A stretch of 64,000 nucleotides of DNA from Chrysomallon squamiferum (lineage: Eukaryota > Mollusca > Gastropoda > Neomphalida > Peltospiridae), in assembly GCA_012295275.1 (NCBI GenBank), contig CM022679.1, positions 3,406,912 to 3,470,911 on the forward strand, written 5' to 3'. Positions 13,755-27,500 of this stretch are shown piece after piece. A program made the position numbers and the translations under genes. Under the pieces are notes generated by a model. It was not told the DNA's origin, made no database searches, and worked only from the letters and a program-made list of their open reading frames with translations. How positions within the stretch are numbered: the stretch's first letter is position 1; the number at the start of each line of letters is the position of its first letter.

Positions 13755-13930
13755 TCCATGACGTCAGAATCTATTCCGCACCATCTTGCTAACTGCAAAC
13801 GTGGCAAGTAATCAATAACAGAAATAATAAAATAATGGAAGCGATTTAGATGTAGCTTCTTCGCAACTACAGAAAATGTCGTCTGCTGACAGATATAAAT
13901 AGACTGCAGCGGTGCATCGATACTGAAATC
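13755..13930 (+). promoter_or_regulatory. Candidate RNA polymerase II promoter: CRE plus TATA box
   Basis: A perfect cAMP-response element, TGACGTCA, lies at 13759-13766. A canonical TATAAATA lies at 13894-13901 in a GC-richer island; a start site would fall near 13,925. The arrangement resembles promoters of cAMP-responsive neuroendocrine genes. No first coding exon is recognised nearby. It could drive the unassigned exon at about 16,978, or be a distal promoter of the NACHT-WD40 gene. Confidence 0.4.
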
Positions 13931-14589
13931 CCCACAGCAGTTACAAGTCTTATGCGAAAGAAGAGAATTATTATTATTATTATTTCCTGCTGCTGTTGTT
14001 GTAAACTGTTGTTTATTGCTTCATACGATGTCGTTGGATTTTATTGTTTTCTTAGAAAAACATTAAATTTTCATTCAATCGTGTGTTTTTTTATTTTAAT
14101 TACCAGCATTATAGATATAACTAGCTGTGGTGTGATGGGTCTCAATATTAGTTCTCTTTAGTGCCTTCTTTGAACTATTTATTATTCCAGCCATTCCTAC
14201 ATGATTAATTCAACAAGGGTCGTGGTATATATTTTCCCCTCTAGTGAAACGAAAGCAAAAACAAACCGGATTAAATGCATCTAACGTTATTTCTTAGAAA
14301 TTTGCTTCTTTAACACAAGTTAATATCCTAGGAAATGATACACTGCAAGAATTTCTTTCATACAGGCGGCGGTCTGGCACTTAGCCTGCTGGTAAAGTGG
14401 AGTATCCAATGAGTTCATTCTGCTTTAATTCACAAAACGCGGAAACTCATCATGTAGCAGTAATATGACATTCAAGAAAATGTTGCAGTTAATTCTTCAT
14501 TTGTTTGCAAATATGCGAAAATACTGGATTTAATGATTAAGGAAGAGTCTCATATGTTAAAACTTTCAAACATTTTTCTTTGTAAATAA

Positions 14590-15122
14590 TATGATATAAT
14601 ATAATATAATATAATATAATATAATATAATATAATATAATATAATATATCACATATATATATATATATACCAAGAAAAGATGGTTTAATAATAAAAACAT
14701 TTTTTTAAATTTAAATTAAAATTAAAAAAGAATGGAGGAAACCCCTTACTAAAATCTCACGTTTATGAAAGTGAATATATAAAGTGGAAATAAAATTATA
14801 AAAATAAAATTAAAATAAATAAATTATGTATATAAAGAATAATAAAATATTATCAATAAAAAGAAGTAAATAAATAAATAAAATTACAATAAAAATAATA
14901 AATAAATAAATATATAAATAAATAAATAAATAAATAAATAAAAAGACTGAATAGTTAATGAAAAGTGTTGAGGTGTCTTTCAGTAGCTGTTGTAGTAGTA
15001 GTAGTAGTAGTAGTAGTAATATTATTAGTATTAGTGCTAGTAGTATTAGTAAGTGTAGCAGTTTTATATTAATTAACTAATTAATTATTATTATTATTGT
15101 TAGTAGTAGTAGTAGTAGTAAT
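14590..15122. repeat. ATAAT pentanucleotide and GTA triplet arrays
   Basis: (ATAAT)n at about 14,594-14,648 runs into a short AT array; A/T-rich AAAT repeats fill 14,800-14,940; (GTA)n arrays lie at about 14,991-15,017 and 15,101-15,122. Confidence 0.85.
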
Positions 15123-16227
15123 AGTATTTTGTATAACGAAGATACATTAAAGGAAACTATTTCTGTTTTTTCTGTGAATTACCGTTATGTGTGGCAAAGA
15201 CTGAAATTAATGTTCAAGCGTTATGACCTTCTTCCCACCAGTTTGTTGCGGAATTCTGTCGAGGTTATCAGTTGAGTGCTAAACTCGCCTAGACGTTATT
15301 TATAATGTGAGATTAGTAGCAGTTTCACAACGACCTGTTTTAACAGAAAACTTCCCCCTCGGAACACTTCTCATCACTAGTACTATAATCAAGTAAACAA
15401 ATCTGGGTTAAGAAATTGGATAAAGCGATGTCCTCTTAAAAAAAAAAAAAAAAAAAAAAATTATCCGTTTTCGTTTATCGCGATCAGATCCATAAACAGT
15501 GTTTTGAAAGAAGCGTTTCATGCAAGTGCCATTTATTTGATAATTTATACTTGTAAAGGCTATAACTTTTATAATTAGTTTCTATCTGAAGTGATTGTGA
15601 GTATTAATGCTAGAAATATTTAATTAAAAACATAAAGTGTCTTGTTTATTCGAATTTTTATTATATTTTTTTTTTTTTTTTTATTTTTTTATAGACAATC
15701 ATGATAATTAGTATATTAAATCCGATTCAGTCCTAATTTGTTTTGTTCTGATACAGTTAATTATTATTAATTTTTTTTTAATTGTTGTGATCAGGATATT
15801 ACCTAATGATGATGACAGTAATTGTTTCTAGTTATTTACGCTTTTAGGTTCTTCTGTCGCATCTAGACTTGTAACAGTCTTCACTACTGATTCCACATCA
15901 CGACAAATCTTCTAACGCAGTTTGGAAATTAGGAAATAAATGTTTGTGTGTGATAATATCTCCATCAGTAAACCACTAACAAAACCGTAACAGACTGCCT
16001 CTCCACTGTCTTAAACAATCATCTTCTGAAATGTTTAAAATCTAAGTGTTTTATAACGCTGGTTCTGATTATGTTAAATTAGTCTAAGCCCAAAAGTTAA
16101 TATTTTTTCCCCTTTACTGACTGACAGCAGTTTTAATTAAGTGATGCTATGAAACGAGAACCAACTATATTTTAAAAATTTAATATATCTGAGGCACGAT
16201 TGTCAGTATTGTAAAACAAAAGAAAAA

Positions 16228-16284
<57 letters not shown>

Positions 16285-16480
16285 TAATGTTCATAGAATC
16301 TGCAACACACAGTAGTTCTTTCTTTCTTTATTTATTTCAATTAATTATTCTACCTTTGTTTGTATTCTTCAATTTTTTTTAATTATTCCAGAGCGGTTGT
16401 TTATGTATAGTGCAAATCAGCTTGTCCTTACAGGTAAGAGTTTTGAATGATTCGATGAAATGAAATTATCTAGAAATCAT

Positions 16481-16518
<38 letters not shown>

Positions 16519-16975
16519 TTGTGTATTCAAGTTATCCAGTAATATAATCAGATGTAGCTATCAAGTTCGTATTGCAAGCATAAAACTGGAAACATTTCAA
16601 AACGTATTTGAACGCATTGTACGAAATACATCTGAAATCGTCTCATTTTCTGACATATCAGTGTGTGTGTGTGTGTTTGTCTCGCGAGCAGTCTCGATAA
16701 CCCTATTATTAAACATTAAAAGACAACGACGGCTCCCTGGTCGGCATCTAACTTGCGCTCGAGTAGATTAGACATCGTCAATCAATATTTACAAATGCCG
16801 AGTAACGATAGAAACCTGCAAGACTGTTGTTAGCCCGGAATCCTTCAAGCTGAATGTCGATTACGCGTTTATAGGCTTTACTGGGTATCAAATTATAACA
16901 CTGCAAAGCAACTGCTGTTAGGCTTTTTTTTTTTTGTTGTTGTTGTTCGTCTTCTTCCGTTTTTTTCTTCAAGAT
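15123..16975. other. Intergenic, mixed complexity
   Basis: Contains A tracts at about 15,439-15,460, a TA-CA dinucleotide array at about 16,237-16,285 and a TA array at about 16,483-16,515. The stretch 16,520-16,975 is non-repetitive, with an open frame at 16460-16771 that starts inside the TA array and is not recognised. Nothing else supported. Confidence 0.5.
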
Positions 16976-16977
16976 CT

Positions 16978-17096
16978 CGATGCGGCAAAGAAATGTCCTG
17001 CTGGAATTAATGAGTAAATTAAGCGAAGTGTTACTTAGTTTAAATCCCCAGCTGGCTGGAGAAAGACACGCCGATAAATTTGATGATAGTGACGGT
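16978..17096 (+). other. Unassigned exon-like stretch
   Basis: A long pyrimidine tract (16,922-16,972) ends in TTCTTCAAG, a strong acceptor, and is followed by an open frame reading ISMRQRNVLLELMSKLSEVL and onward to a possible donor, GACG|GTAACA, near 17,097. Beyond the donor the frame runs into T tracts. The predicted peptide is an amphipathic, Leu-rich helix followed by an acidic tail, and base composition is unlike the surrounding repeats. I cannot name it. No partner exon with a start codon was found, so it may be a chance frame or a diverged pseudoexon. Confidence 0.25.
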
Positions 17097-17109
17097 AACA
17101 AATATAGCG

Positions 17110-17503
17110 ATTTTTTTTTTTCAAAAATTATTTTATTATTATTATTTTTTTTTTTAGAAAATATCTTTTTTTTTTTTTTTTTTTTTCAGAGTTGTTAAAG
17201 TGGAAAGAATATTAGTTTAATAAAATATTGAGTAAAAAGAAACCCCGAATGTAATACTCAGAAAGGGATTAAAAAAAATATAATAATAAATAAATAAATA
17301 AAAAATAAAATAAATAAATGAATAAATAAATAATATGAGGAAAAGGAAAACAAACGGTATCATAAATGAAATGAATATGTCTTTAAAGGTGAAAACAAAT
17401 TGCCTTTATAAAAACAAACGAATCGGGATCCTTTAATTGTGTGTATATTTATAATTATGTAACAAACGAACAGAAAAATAATTGAAACACAAACAATGAA
17501 TAG

Positions 17504-17547
<44 letters not shown>

Positions 17548-18054
17548 GATCAAAAAATACAAACAGAAAACAAACAAAAAACAAATAATAAAAACAACAC
17601 CAGTAATTATTATTAATTAATTATTTTATTTTATTTAATTATTAGTTTTTATATTATTATTATTTAATTAATCAATTAATTAATTAATTAATTAATTAAT
17701 TAATTTATTTATTTATTTGTTTTTTAAGCTTAGACTAGCTACTGTTTTAATCGTGTTCCTTTAAGTAAATTACCTGACATGTCATAATTATGTGGCTGAT
17801 CTCGAGCAGCGCACGAGCACTCGGTTACATAAATATTATCGTTAACCTTCCGGTGACGACAGATGTAACAAAACGTGAGCGTTAAACACGAATTAGGTTG
17901 CAGACGTGAAGCAAGTCTAATTTATATCGTTAACAACTGTTACCGTAAATAATACACCATCGATCATTCCGCTTGTTAAATAACGTAATGATTTCCTCAT
18001 TTGGCTTTAACACGTATTTAAAATTTAAAAATTCTGTTATTAATAAGTGAAAGC

Positions 18055-18104
<50 letters not shown>

Positions 18105-18113
18105 TTTTAGTTT

Positions 18114-18145
<32 letters not shown>

Positions 18146-18921
18146 ATAAAGACGACAATGATAATGAAAAGAAAAACGAGAGAGAAAACGAAGTATAAAA
18201 GAAGAACATAAAGAAAAGAATGTGTGATAAACAGTAATAAATAAAGAAGATTAATGAATCATTTTGAAACTCTCCCCGAAAAACAACACAGTAATAACAA
18301 CAACAACAACAACAACAACAACAGCAACGACTACCAAATAAACAAATACTGCTTCTAGTACTGCAACTCATCAGTACTATATATATATATATATATATAA
18401 AATGATAATTTAGTTTTTCTTTGTGTGAATGTATAATAAAATAAAACAAAAATAAACTAAATAACCAAACTTTAGAGGTATATTTGTTAAAAATTTAAGA
18501 ACAGAGCATACATATTTATATTTTTAATCCTTTACAAAACGAACAAAGAAAGAATTTTAGTTTTTAAGAAAAAAGAAAAAAGTCATTGCTTTGTTTTGAA
18601 ATCTTTGAAATCAATATGTTCAACAGCTGCAAATACTAACCTACATTTTCAGTGATATTAATATTAGAGCATATTATGAAAAGAAAACACGTTAAGACAC
18701 AAATTTATATGTTAAATCGTTTATAGTGCATCGCTATTTATGAAACTATATGCTTCAGAATAATGCTTTGTCTTATCTGCTAATTAATTTGAACAGAGTG
18801 TTGATGATTTTGATGTAACACTGCATCGCTTCGTGATTACAGAATGATAAAAACATGAGCAAACATTTATATTATACGCTCGCGGAATCGTGTAATTATG
18901 TCTTGCAGCTCCTATTATCTC

Positions 18922-18955
<34 letters not shown>

Positions 18956-19010
18956 AATAATAATAGTAAAATTATGAAGAAAAAAGATTTTAAAATCCTT
19001 AAATTTTGTT
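17110..19010. repeat. Microsatellite-rich intergenic DNA
   Basis: Poly(T) at 17,110-17,185, poly(A) at about 17,505-17,546, ATTA arrays near 17,670-17,705, (AAT)n at about 18,058-18,104, (TAG)n at about 18,113-18,146, (AAC)n at about 18,295-18,322 and (TA)n near 18,380. Complex islands lie at 17,735-18,000 and 18,580-18,900; no gene was seen in them. Confidence 0.75.
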
Positions 19011-19014
19011 TACA

Positions 19015-19160
19015 ACGCTACTCCTACTATTACTACTACTACAATTACTACTATTACTACAACTACTACTACTAGTCCTACTACTACTACTACTACCACC
19101 ACCACCACGACTACTATTACTACTACTACAATTACTACTACTACTACTACTACTGTCACG

Positions 19161-19196
<36 letters not shown>

Positions 19197-19213
19197 GCTG
19201 CTACTACTACTAA
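19015..19213. repeat. (ACT)n triplet array, about 200 bp
   Basis: Interrupted ACT/CTA repeat with short ACC and ATT variants. Apparent poly-Ser and poly-Leu frames on both strands are repeat translations. Confidence 0.9.
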
Positions 19214-19903
19214 TACAATAAATAACGAAGAAGGGAAACACGCTCCCCCAAGAACACCATCAACGTTCGGAAAAGAAAAGCGCGAGGGACAAAGCCGCTG
19301 CTTACTGGACTAGTAGAAATACGAATCCTCACACAGTCATTATCTCGGGCCCTAATCCCACACCCATTCAGTCGCTGTCGTGCTAGCAACCACAAAACGA
19401 CATAAAATATACCTGCACCGACTTGAGGAAACATGTATTAATCTATACAATGGAGAGTTCACTGAGAAGGTGGGCGCTATAAAACATAACCGCGGTAATG
19501 AATGCGATATCACGGATACGCAATAGCTTATATAACGTGACTTGTTGACAGGCTGTTGGTTGTGTTAAAATGTATCAGAATAAACACTGAGATTATATGT
19601 TTTGCCGTAGACTGAAGAGCATGCTAATTTGGACGAGGAGAAAGTGTAGTCGTTTGGACTGAATTCCTTAATAACCTGTTGTATATTACAAGTAAGCATA
19701 GGTATTGTGTTTGAAAATTGTAATATTTTAAAATTATATGTGTGAGGTATATTACCCCACATTTCATGGATTATGCTAGTTAGTGCAAACCAGTATATCT
19801 ATCTGTCTATCGATCTAACTATCTGGCTATCTAAAACTATATAAATGTGTTCAAATTTCTAAAACTAATTAACATATGACTTCTCTTTTTTATACTTTTC
19901 TAG
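19214..19903 (+). promoter_or_regulatory. Upstream region of the NACHT-WD40 gene
   Basis: The non-repetitive stretch 19,214-19,760 is the nearest candidate for the promoter or a non-coding first exon. The start exon is preceded by a CTTTTCTAG acceptor at 19,895-19,903, so transcription begins further upstream. No clear TATA box or first exon was identified. Confidence 0.3.
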
Positions 19904-19928
19904 GATTATGAACTTCTAGAAAACCAAG

Positions 19929-20054
19929 ATGTCAAAGATTAAGTTATCTGTGAAGAAAGGTAATGAAACATACAAAGGTGGAGAAAAACTTCAATACTAA
20001 CAGTTACAAAATGATAAAATAAATATATAAAAATTATACAATAAAAAATATATA

Positions 20055-20096
<42 letters not shown>

Positions 20097-21518
20097 CATC
20101 CATCCATCCATCCATCCATCCATCCATCCATCCATCCATCCATCCATCCATCCATCTATCTAACATTATGACATAATAAAATAATTTATAATTATATGTT
20201 TTTAAGGAGATGTTTCTGTAAAGCCACTGTACAAAGACATGGAGACCAAATTTGATTCCATGTTGGAGGGCAACCTTGAAAACCTTCCTCCATTGGCAAG
20301 GTCAACTGTCAAGATTTTTGTCAGCTCAACTTTTTCAGGTAAGTTACTGAAATGGTCATTATAAATATGTCTTGAAGACACTTTATGTGTTTAAGAGTTA
20401 AGCATAAATATTAGAAATTTGGTACACTGTACTTAACTTAGAATTTAATTATATTCAACATCTAGGGTATGCTTTATTTGAAGATCATTTTTTTTCAGCA
20501 TTTTAGGTTAATGGTGTTTTTTATTTTTTATTTTTTTTTATTTTTTATTTTTTATCAAATTAAGTATAGTTTAATGTGAATTGATTAACAAACAAAACAT
20601 AACATTAATACCTATACACATACACACAAATATGAAAACTGTATGCATATGTGTTGAGGTATATTAGAGTTATGTGTATATGTTTATGTTTGTGCGTGTG
20701 TGTGTTTGTGTTATCTCTAATTCATTTTGACTCTGAACTGGTTAATACAACAGAGATCAAAAGAAGAAATATTAGTTGAATTAAAAACTCCCTGATTTTC
20801 TAAAATAATGTGTAAAGATTCTACAAAGAAAAATCATTATGAAGTTTTATACCAGTTCTGATTAAATGCAGATATTACAAGTTACCAACCTTGAAAATTA
20901 TAACTTAAACAATGCAGAAATATATTTAATAATTAGTAAATAATTAGTAAAACTAATTCTGTTTTTAACTGTAATGGAAACAATATTTTTATTTTTATAT
21001 TAAAATATGATGACTAACATAATTTAAAAAGATTCATTTCCTTGTCAGAAACAGTAGCTCAGTCTGAATAGACTTTTGAACATCCACAAAAAAATACAAT
21101 AAAAAAAGAGTAAAAAATAATGATAATAATAATAATAACTACCCTTATGGACTTGATTATTTTTTCTCATTTATGAAGTTAAAATACTGGTTTTAAATGA
21201 GGGAAACAGTTTAAACATAATTAAGAATATTAATTAAGAACAGAATACGTTTTAAAATTGATGTAATAATTACATGACAGCTCAGTCAGAAATGAGCTTT
21301 TGTTTTCCTCTTCTTCACATAATATTTTATATCAGTAAGAAAATTTCATATTAGTTCTTCAAGAAACAACTACTACAACTGTGTTTGATATTTATTTTTA
21401 TATTGCAGCTTCACTCCAAAATGTCCTTCATTTAAACCACATGTTGTTACCCAAACTTTTGATTTTGAATTTGCTTTTAAAAAAAACCCCAAAATTAATA
21501 AACAAATAATTATAGTAA

Positions 21519-21553
<35 letters not shown>

Positions 21554-24500
21554 AGTGAAAGAAACTACTCCTCAAATGATAAGACAAGCATAAAATAAAA
21601 CAAACAAAACAACAAAAACAACAACAACAATAGCCCTCCAAAAAAACACACCACAACAGTAAAAAAACAGAACAGGAAATAACAAACATCTACAATAATA
21701 ACACATTAAAAGAAGGAAAAGAAAAAAGCAACAAGAAGAAAAACTGACAAAATGTAACTGAAGTGCATTCTTTCACCTTTCATTTGCCTGTCATTTATTT
21801 TCTTGTAACTAACTGACTCATTCTAGATATGAAAGCTGAGCGCAATGCACTGCTGAGCCATGTTGTTCCAGAGCTGAAGAAATTTTGTTCTCAACTGGAT
21901 CTGGATTTCCAGATGGTGGATTTAAGATGGGGCCTTACTGAGGATGTCCAGAATGACCATTCAGCTGAAAAACTTTGTCTGCAGGAAATTGAAAACTGTC
22001 AAAATGTTTCTCTTGGACCTAACTTTATTGTAAGGTCTAATACATCAGCATTTTCCTTTAAATCATAATCATCACAATCAGTACTGATGTTACTGCTGTA
22101 AAGAGTGTATATATTATGATGATGATCATCATCATCTATTCTATTGTCAGAATTCTTATCATTATCAGTGTCACGATTGTTATCATTGTTGGTAATATTA
22201 TCATCATCACTGCTGTTGTTATAATTTTTTCATCTAGTAATTAATACATCAGATTTCTTTTTATATATTTATAAATCTATGAAAAAATATAACTTAAAAT
22301 GTAGTATATTTCTTATGGTGACCTTAAATGCAATATTTATCAATTATAAGTAACTGCAAGAAATTTGAAATATTTATAATATAAATAGTGTAAGAATGAC
22401 TAATTCAAAACTTAGCATTACAAAACAGTTTTATTACAGCATCTGATAAATATTAATATGATTATGTAGATTATATGTTAAAAAATATTAATCATTTATG
22501 CTTTTGAATATAAAATCAGTCATATCCATACAAGTCATGAAATTTAGATTTTAAAAACAAATCTGTAAAGAAGGTACTTTCAAATGTCAATGTTGACATA
22601 TGTAAATTGTTTTTTACATTCTTTCCTGCATACATTAATTTGATTCGTTTGGTGTTTTATTACATATACTTATTTTTCTATTTTCTTGTATATTTTAAAG
22701 TGGGTTGTGCTTAGACGAAGACTCATTTTAAATTATTTCTTACAGAGTATTTTAAGTCACAGATATGGAAGTCAGTGTTTACCGAGTAGTATCGCTGTGT
22801 CTGAGTTTGAAAACTTGAGAGATGAGGCAAAGAGAATGAAACTCGATCAAATCTCACTGCTGGACAAGTGGTACTTGTTAGATGAAAACTGTATTCCATC
22901 CATGTATGTCTTGCAGGTGAGTGTCCAATTCCATTATATATACATAAACAAACAAACACTCCCCCAAAACCCCTTAAACAACAATTACAACTGAAACAAA
23001 GGGTAACAACACCACCCGAAACAAAATCTCCCAGCCATAGTTAAAGTACCTTATGATGAACTAACCAGAACAAACTAATAATTTTATTATTAATTGTGTC
23101 ACATTAATTTTTCAGCCAATCAGAAGACATTTCAAATATTTTGGAGACCGGTCTACTGGTGTGGAGGACAAGAGAAGTAACGATACTGCTGATTGGTGGA
23201 AAACACAAACAACATTACAAAACCTGTTGTGTCAGACATCTGAATCTCTCCACAGTGCCAGCAAACTTTCAGCAGTTGAAAAACACAAATACTTTCAGTC
23301 AGGTAGATTTCTTGTTTTTTGGCTATAAATAATTTTGACTGTGATTAACCTCCTGGCAACAACAAAATAAAACTACACAAACACAAAACAAAACCAGACA
23401 GCAGGGTAAAATAGTTTTGAAAAAAGAAGCAAACAAAAGAAGAAAAAATAAAACACTGTTAAAAATAATAGAACATTAATAATAAAATATAATAACAATA
23501 ATAAAAAAATCAATCATAGTTTATTTATAAAAATACTGTTATATTTTATTTGATATTTTTTCTTTCATAAATAATTTTTTGTTGTTGTTATGAGATACAA
23601 AGGAGAATGCTTTGTTATCAGTTTAAAATATTGTTTCAGTTACTGAGCACGAGATTGAGAAAGGGATTTTCCAAGTGAAAAATATTCAGAACCATGCTCT
23701 GTTTTACCATCGATGTCTCACTGGGCTCAGCAAGAAGACAGTAAATGAAGAGAATGCTAATAAATACATTGCAGTGACAGAGAAAAATGGAGAGGTAATA
23801 AATTAGTTCTTGACATGTATGTATTTGCATTTGTAATTCTTAAGGCACCGTTTTTTTTTAAACTATTACTTTTGTTTGCTGACATAAGCAAAGTAAATGC
23901 TATATAATTAAAGCTGATGCTTTTAACAAAAATATTTAATAATTTACTGATTGATTATTTTATTAATATTATAATTCAGATTCTTTTCATGTTTATTTTT
24001 TTCTGAAACATCTCATTTGTCTAATGATTGTTAATTCCATTGCTCTTTACAAACACTGTAATTGTTTCTTGTCATTATATTATTTGTTGCAGACTGTCAT
24101 CAATCAGAAATTGGCTGACTTCATTGAAAACTGTGTGAAGAAAGCTAAGAGTAAACTAGGTGAAACCAACAGCCAGACTCTGACCACAGTGTGGAAACCA
24201 GGAGGAATTAATCCACAGATACATTTAGAACATACTAAGTACATCAGAGAACTTTGTCAATTGATTGTATCAAAAATTACAGCTCTTGTTATCAAAGCAA
24301 CATCAGACAGAAGTGCTCTGATTCGAGTGAGTGAATACTACAGCGATCTAGATGAGATTGTTCATCATCTGAGGTTTTGTAATGAAAAATGTGAAGCCTT
24401 CTGTGGACAAAGCAAGATTCTGAGTAGTGTGAAAGACTATATTTTTGACACATCAGTACGATTTCCTTTAATAATTCATGCAGATTCTGGCGCTGGGAAA

Positions 24501-27500
24501 ACGTCTGTAATGGCGATGGTGATGAAAAAACTGTCCTTTTGGACAAAAGGCGAATATGTTGGTGTAATTCGATTCCTTGGCACATCACCAGAGTCTATCA
24601 ACATCTACGATGTGCTTTTCGGTGTGTGCGGGCAGCTGGCTGATGCTGCAGATCTCATCATGGAGCCAGTGGGATATAAAAATATAGAAAGCTTGGCTGA
24701 ATATATGCCACGATTTCTTCGCAATGTTGCAAGCACACTAAAGAAGCCTATTGTAATTATTCTCGATTCCATCGACCAGCTATCATCAGAATCTGATGCA
24801 CATTCCATGTGGTGGATGCCCACTGCTCTTCCAGCAAATGTAAAACTAGTTATTTCAACCTTGCCAAAAGAACACGGAATTCTAGATAACATCAAGAAAA
24901 AATTACCAGCAGAACATAATGGCCAACTTTTATATCTACAAATTCCTCAGCTTCCTCAGTCTACTGGCGAAAAGATCATGAAGAAATTTCTGAATCTGAA
25001 AAAACGCACTCTCACTCAACAGCAGTTTGACTTGCTGCTTACAACATTTGCTAAATGTGCATATCCACTCTATCTAAAATTGTTGCTTGATGAGGCTGTT
25101 AAGTGGGGATCCTATACACCAGCAGGAGAACTGGCTGAGAGTTTAGCACCGTCTGTCCAGGCAGCAATAAATCTTCTATTTGACAGACTGGAAAAGAAGT
25201 TTGGTGTGGTGCTTGTGAAGGGCGCGCTTGGTTACATTACTGTCGGTCTCAATGGTCTTTCTGAGATCGAACTAGAGGATGTACTGTCTTGTGATGACAC
25301 TGTATTGGATGACGTGTATGCCTTTCATGATCCTCCATCGGAAGGAATTGTTAGAATTCCATCAATGCTTTGGGCCCGAATTAGGTTTGACATAAGAGAA
25401 TATCTCGTTGAAAGGTTATCAGAGGGAAAAACAACTCTTTGCTGGTATCACAGACAGTTTGTGGAAACAGCCAGAGATCGTTATGTTCACGGCAAAAACA
25501 GCCAGTTTCTTCATCATACATTATTTGATATCTACTTGGCTGAGGGTGGAATTAAAAAAGATATTTTCCTTTCAAAGCGAAATAAACTTATTTCAAGTGC
25601 AGACAGGCAAGTTACCTCACAACCACTGACAACTGAAAATCTGAGAAAGCTCAAATGTTTAACTTATCATCTCATTCATGCTTCTCTTTACCTTGAAAGT
25701 AGCAAGGTAAAGGAACATGTTTTCTGTAATCTGAAATTTTTGTGTACCAAAATATCTGCCTTGTCAACAAACCACGTTGTAAAAGATATGGATATGTATT
25801 TGGATAAACTTCCAGATGAAGAGATAACTGAGATCAGAAACTTTTTACGAGATAACAGAAATAACTTGAAAAACTCTGTTATCTTGGCAAGCAGTTTGCT
25901 TGGATACATCAGTCCCAGATCAGATAAAAAATACATCGTTCGACTACTTCAAAGTGCGAAAGCATTTTTGTTGAGCCAGAAGAAACCAATCCTAGTTCCT
26001 ACTTTTGCATGTTTGGCGTCTACAGCAGTCGAGTCTGTTATTATTGGAGGATATTGTTCTGTACTCTGCATTAACGATAACAAACTGTTGCTGCATGGCA
26101 ATGCTTTGGATGATTTAGACAGATATGCCCATTGGAAACTTGCGAATGGTGCTCAGAAAACTGAACAATTAGCTACCTATCATTTGGATTCACATTCCAT
26201 TCAGAAAATGACTTCTGAATTCACTCCGTATCTTGGCTTATTGTTTGATCTTCAGCTTAACAAGAAATCAATTAAAGATTCGTACAAAACAATCCTTCAG
26301 AATTCGTTGTTGACTCATGCTGTTAGTGCATCAAGGTTATTTGCTTGTATTACGTGTTCTCACGGAAACGTATTTCTACTCAAAGTACATTCAGATAAAC
26401 AGAATGGATTTCAGTGTTTAACTCACTTGAAAACGAGCTCTGATGTTTCCATAGTGGACATCCATTGTGCGGATGGAGATGACAGTGTATCTGTTATGGC
26501 TGTATGTCGCTCAAATAAAGAAGAAATACCAGACCAAGTCCTGATTTGGAGAGCACACTCTGATGGATTCTTTGATAACAAGTCAAGTGATCCTGTTAGT
26601 GTGCTGTCAAAATACACAACCAAAGATGCATCAAGCATTTTTGAAACCCAGTCTCTTATTCCAAAAGCCGAAGTCGCTTTGCAAGAAAGACCTGAAAAGC
26701 GATTGTCGTATTATTCGGGAGAAAATTTATTTGTTTGTGTTTGCAGCAATGGTAATGTGGCAGTTATTGATGTTGACATCGGTGAAGTATCTAGATCTAT
26801 GCAAGTTGGAAGAGTTCAGAATATCTGTGGCTCAGGGAAATTGATGCTAATACATAACGATAACGGTCTAAAACTGTTTGACATAACTGATGGGTCTGTC
26901 ATATGTACCATGTCGACAGTACAAGAAATCACTTCTGTGAATGTTTTGTGGGAGGACAAAATTGTTCTGACTGGCCATTCAGATGGCTTGGTTACTGCAT
27001 TAAATGTGAACACTGGTGAAAGAATGGTTACCATTCCAGTAATCAGTTTCTGTGTGAGCAAAATACATATCAATAACTTTTATGTTATTTTTGCATCAGA
27101 TATGCATAGTATATGCATTCTAACCAAGAAGTACATCCTGGAACAATCAAAACTGACATCAGATAAAACCTGTCTCGGCGGAAGCACTATCAATGATTTT
27201 TGTTTTACACAAAATGGTCAGAATATTGTTACATCGACTTACGGATGTCTACGAATTTGGTCACTCGACGGAAGTTTAATCAGAGAATTTCCAGCCGAAG
27301 GGAGACTCTATAACTTGTACAAGGGTCCCAATAACATGGTGCTAGGCTTTGATAAGGTAAAAGGCATTTTGAACATAACAGATATAATCACTGGAACTAA
27401 TATGTTCGGTGATTTGCTGACAAATGTCATTGCTCTTACGCTGAATGATAACAAATCCAGTGCTTATGCACTCTGCATGGATAAGAATCTTCTACTTTAT

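Noticed and set aside
8600-19900. CRISPR-like regular spacing of repeats
   Set aside because: The repeats are simple microsatellites without unique spacers, in an intron-bearing animal genome.
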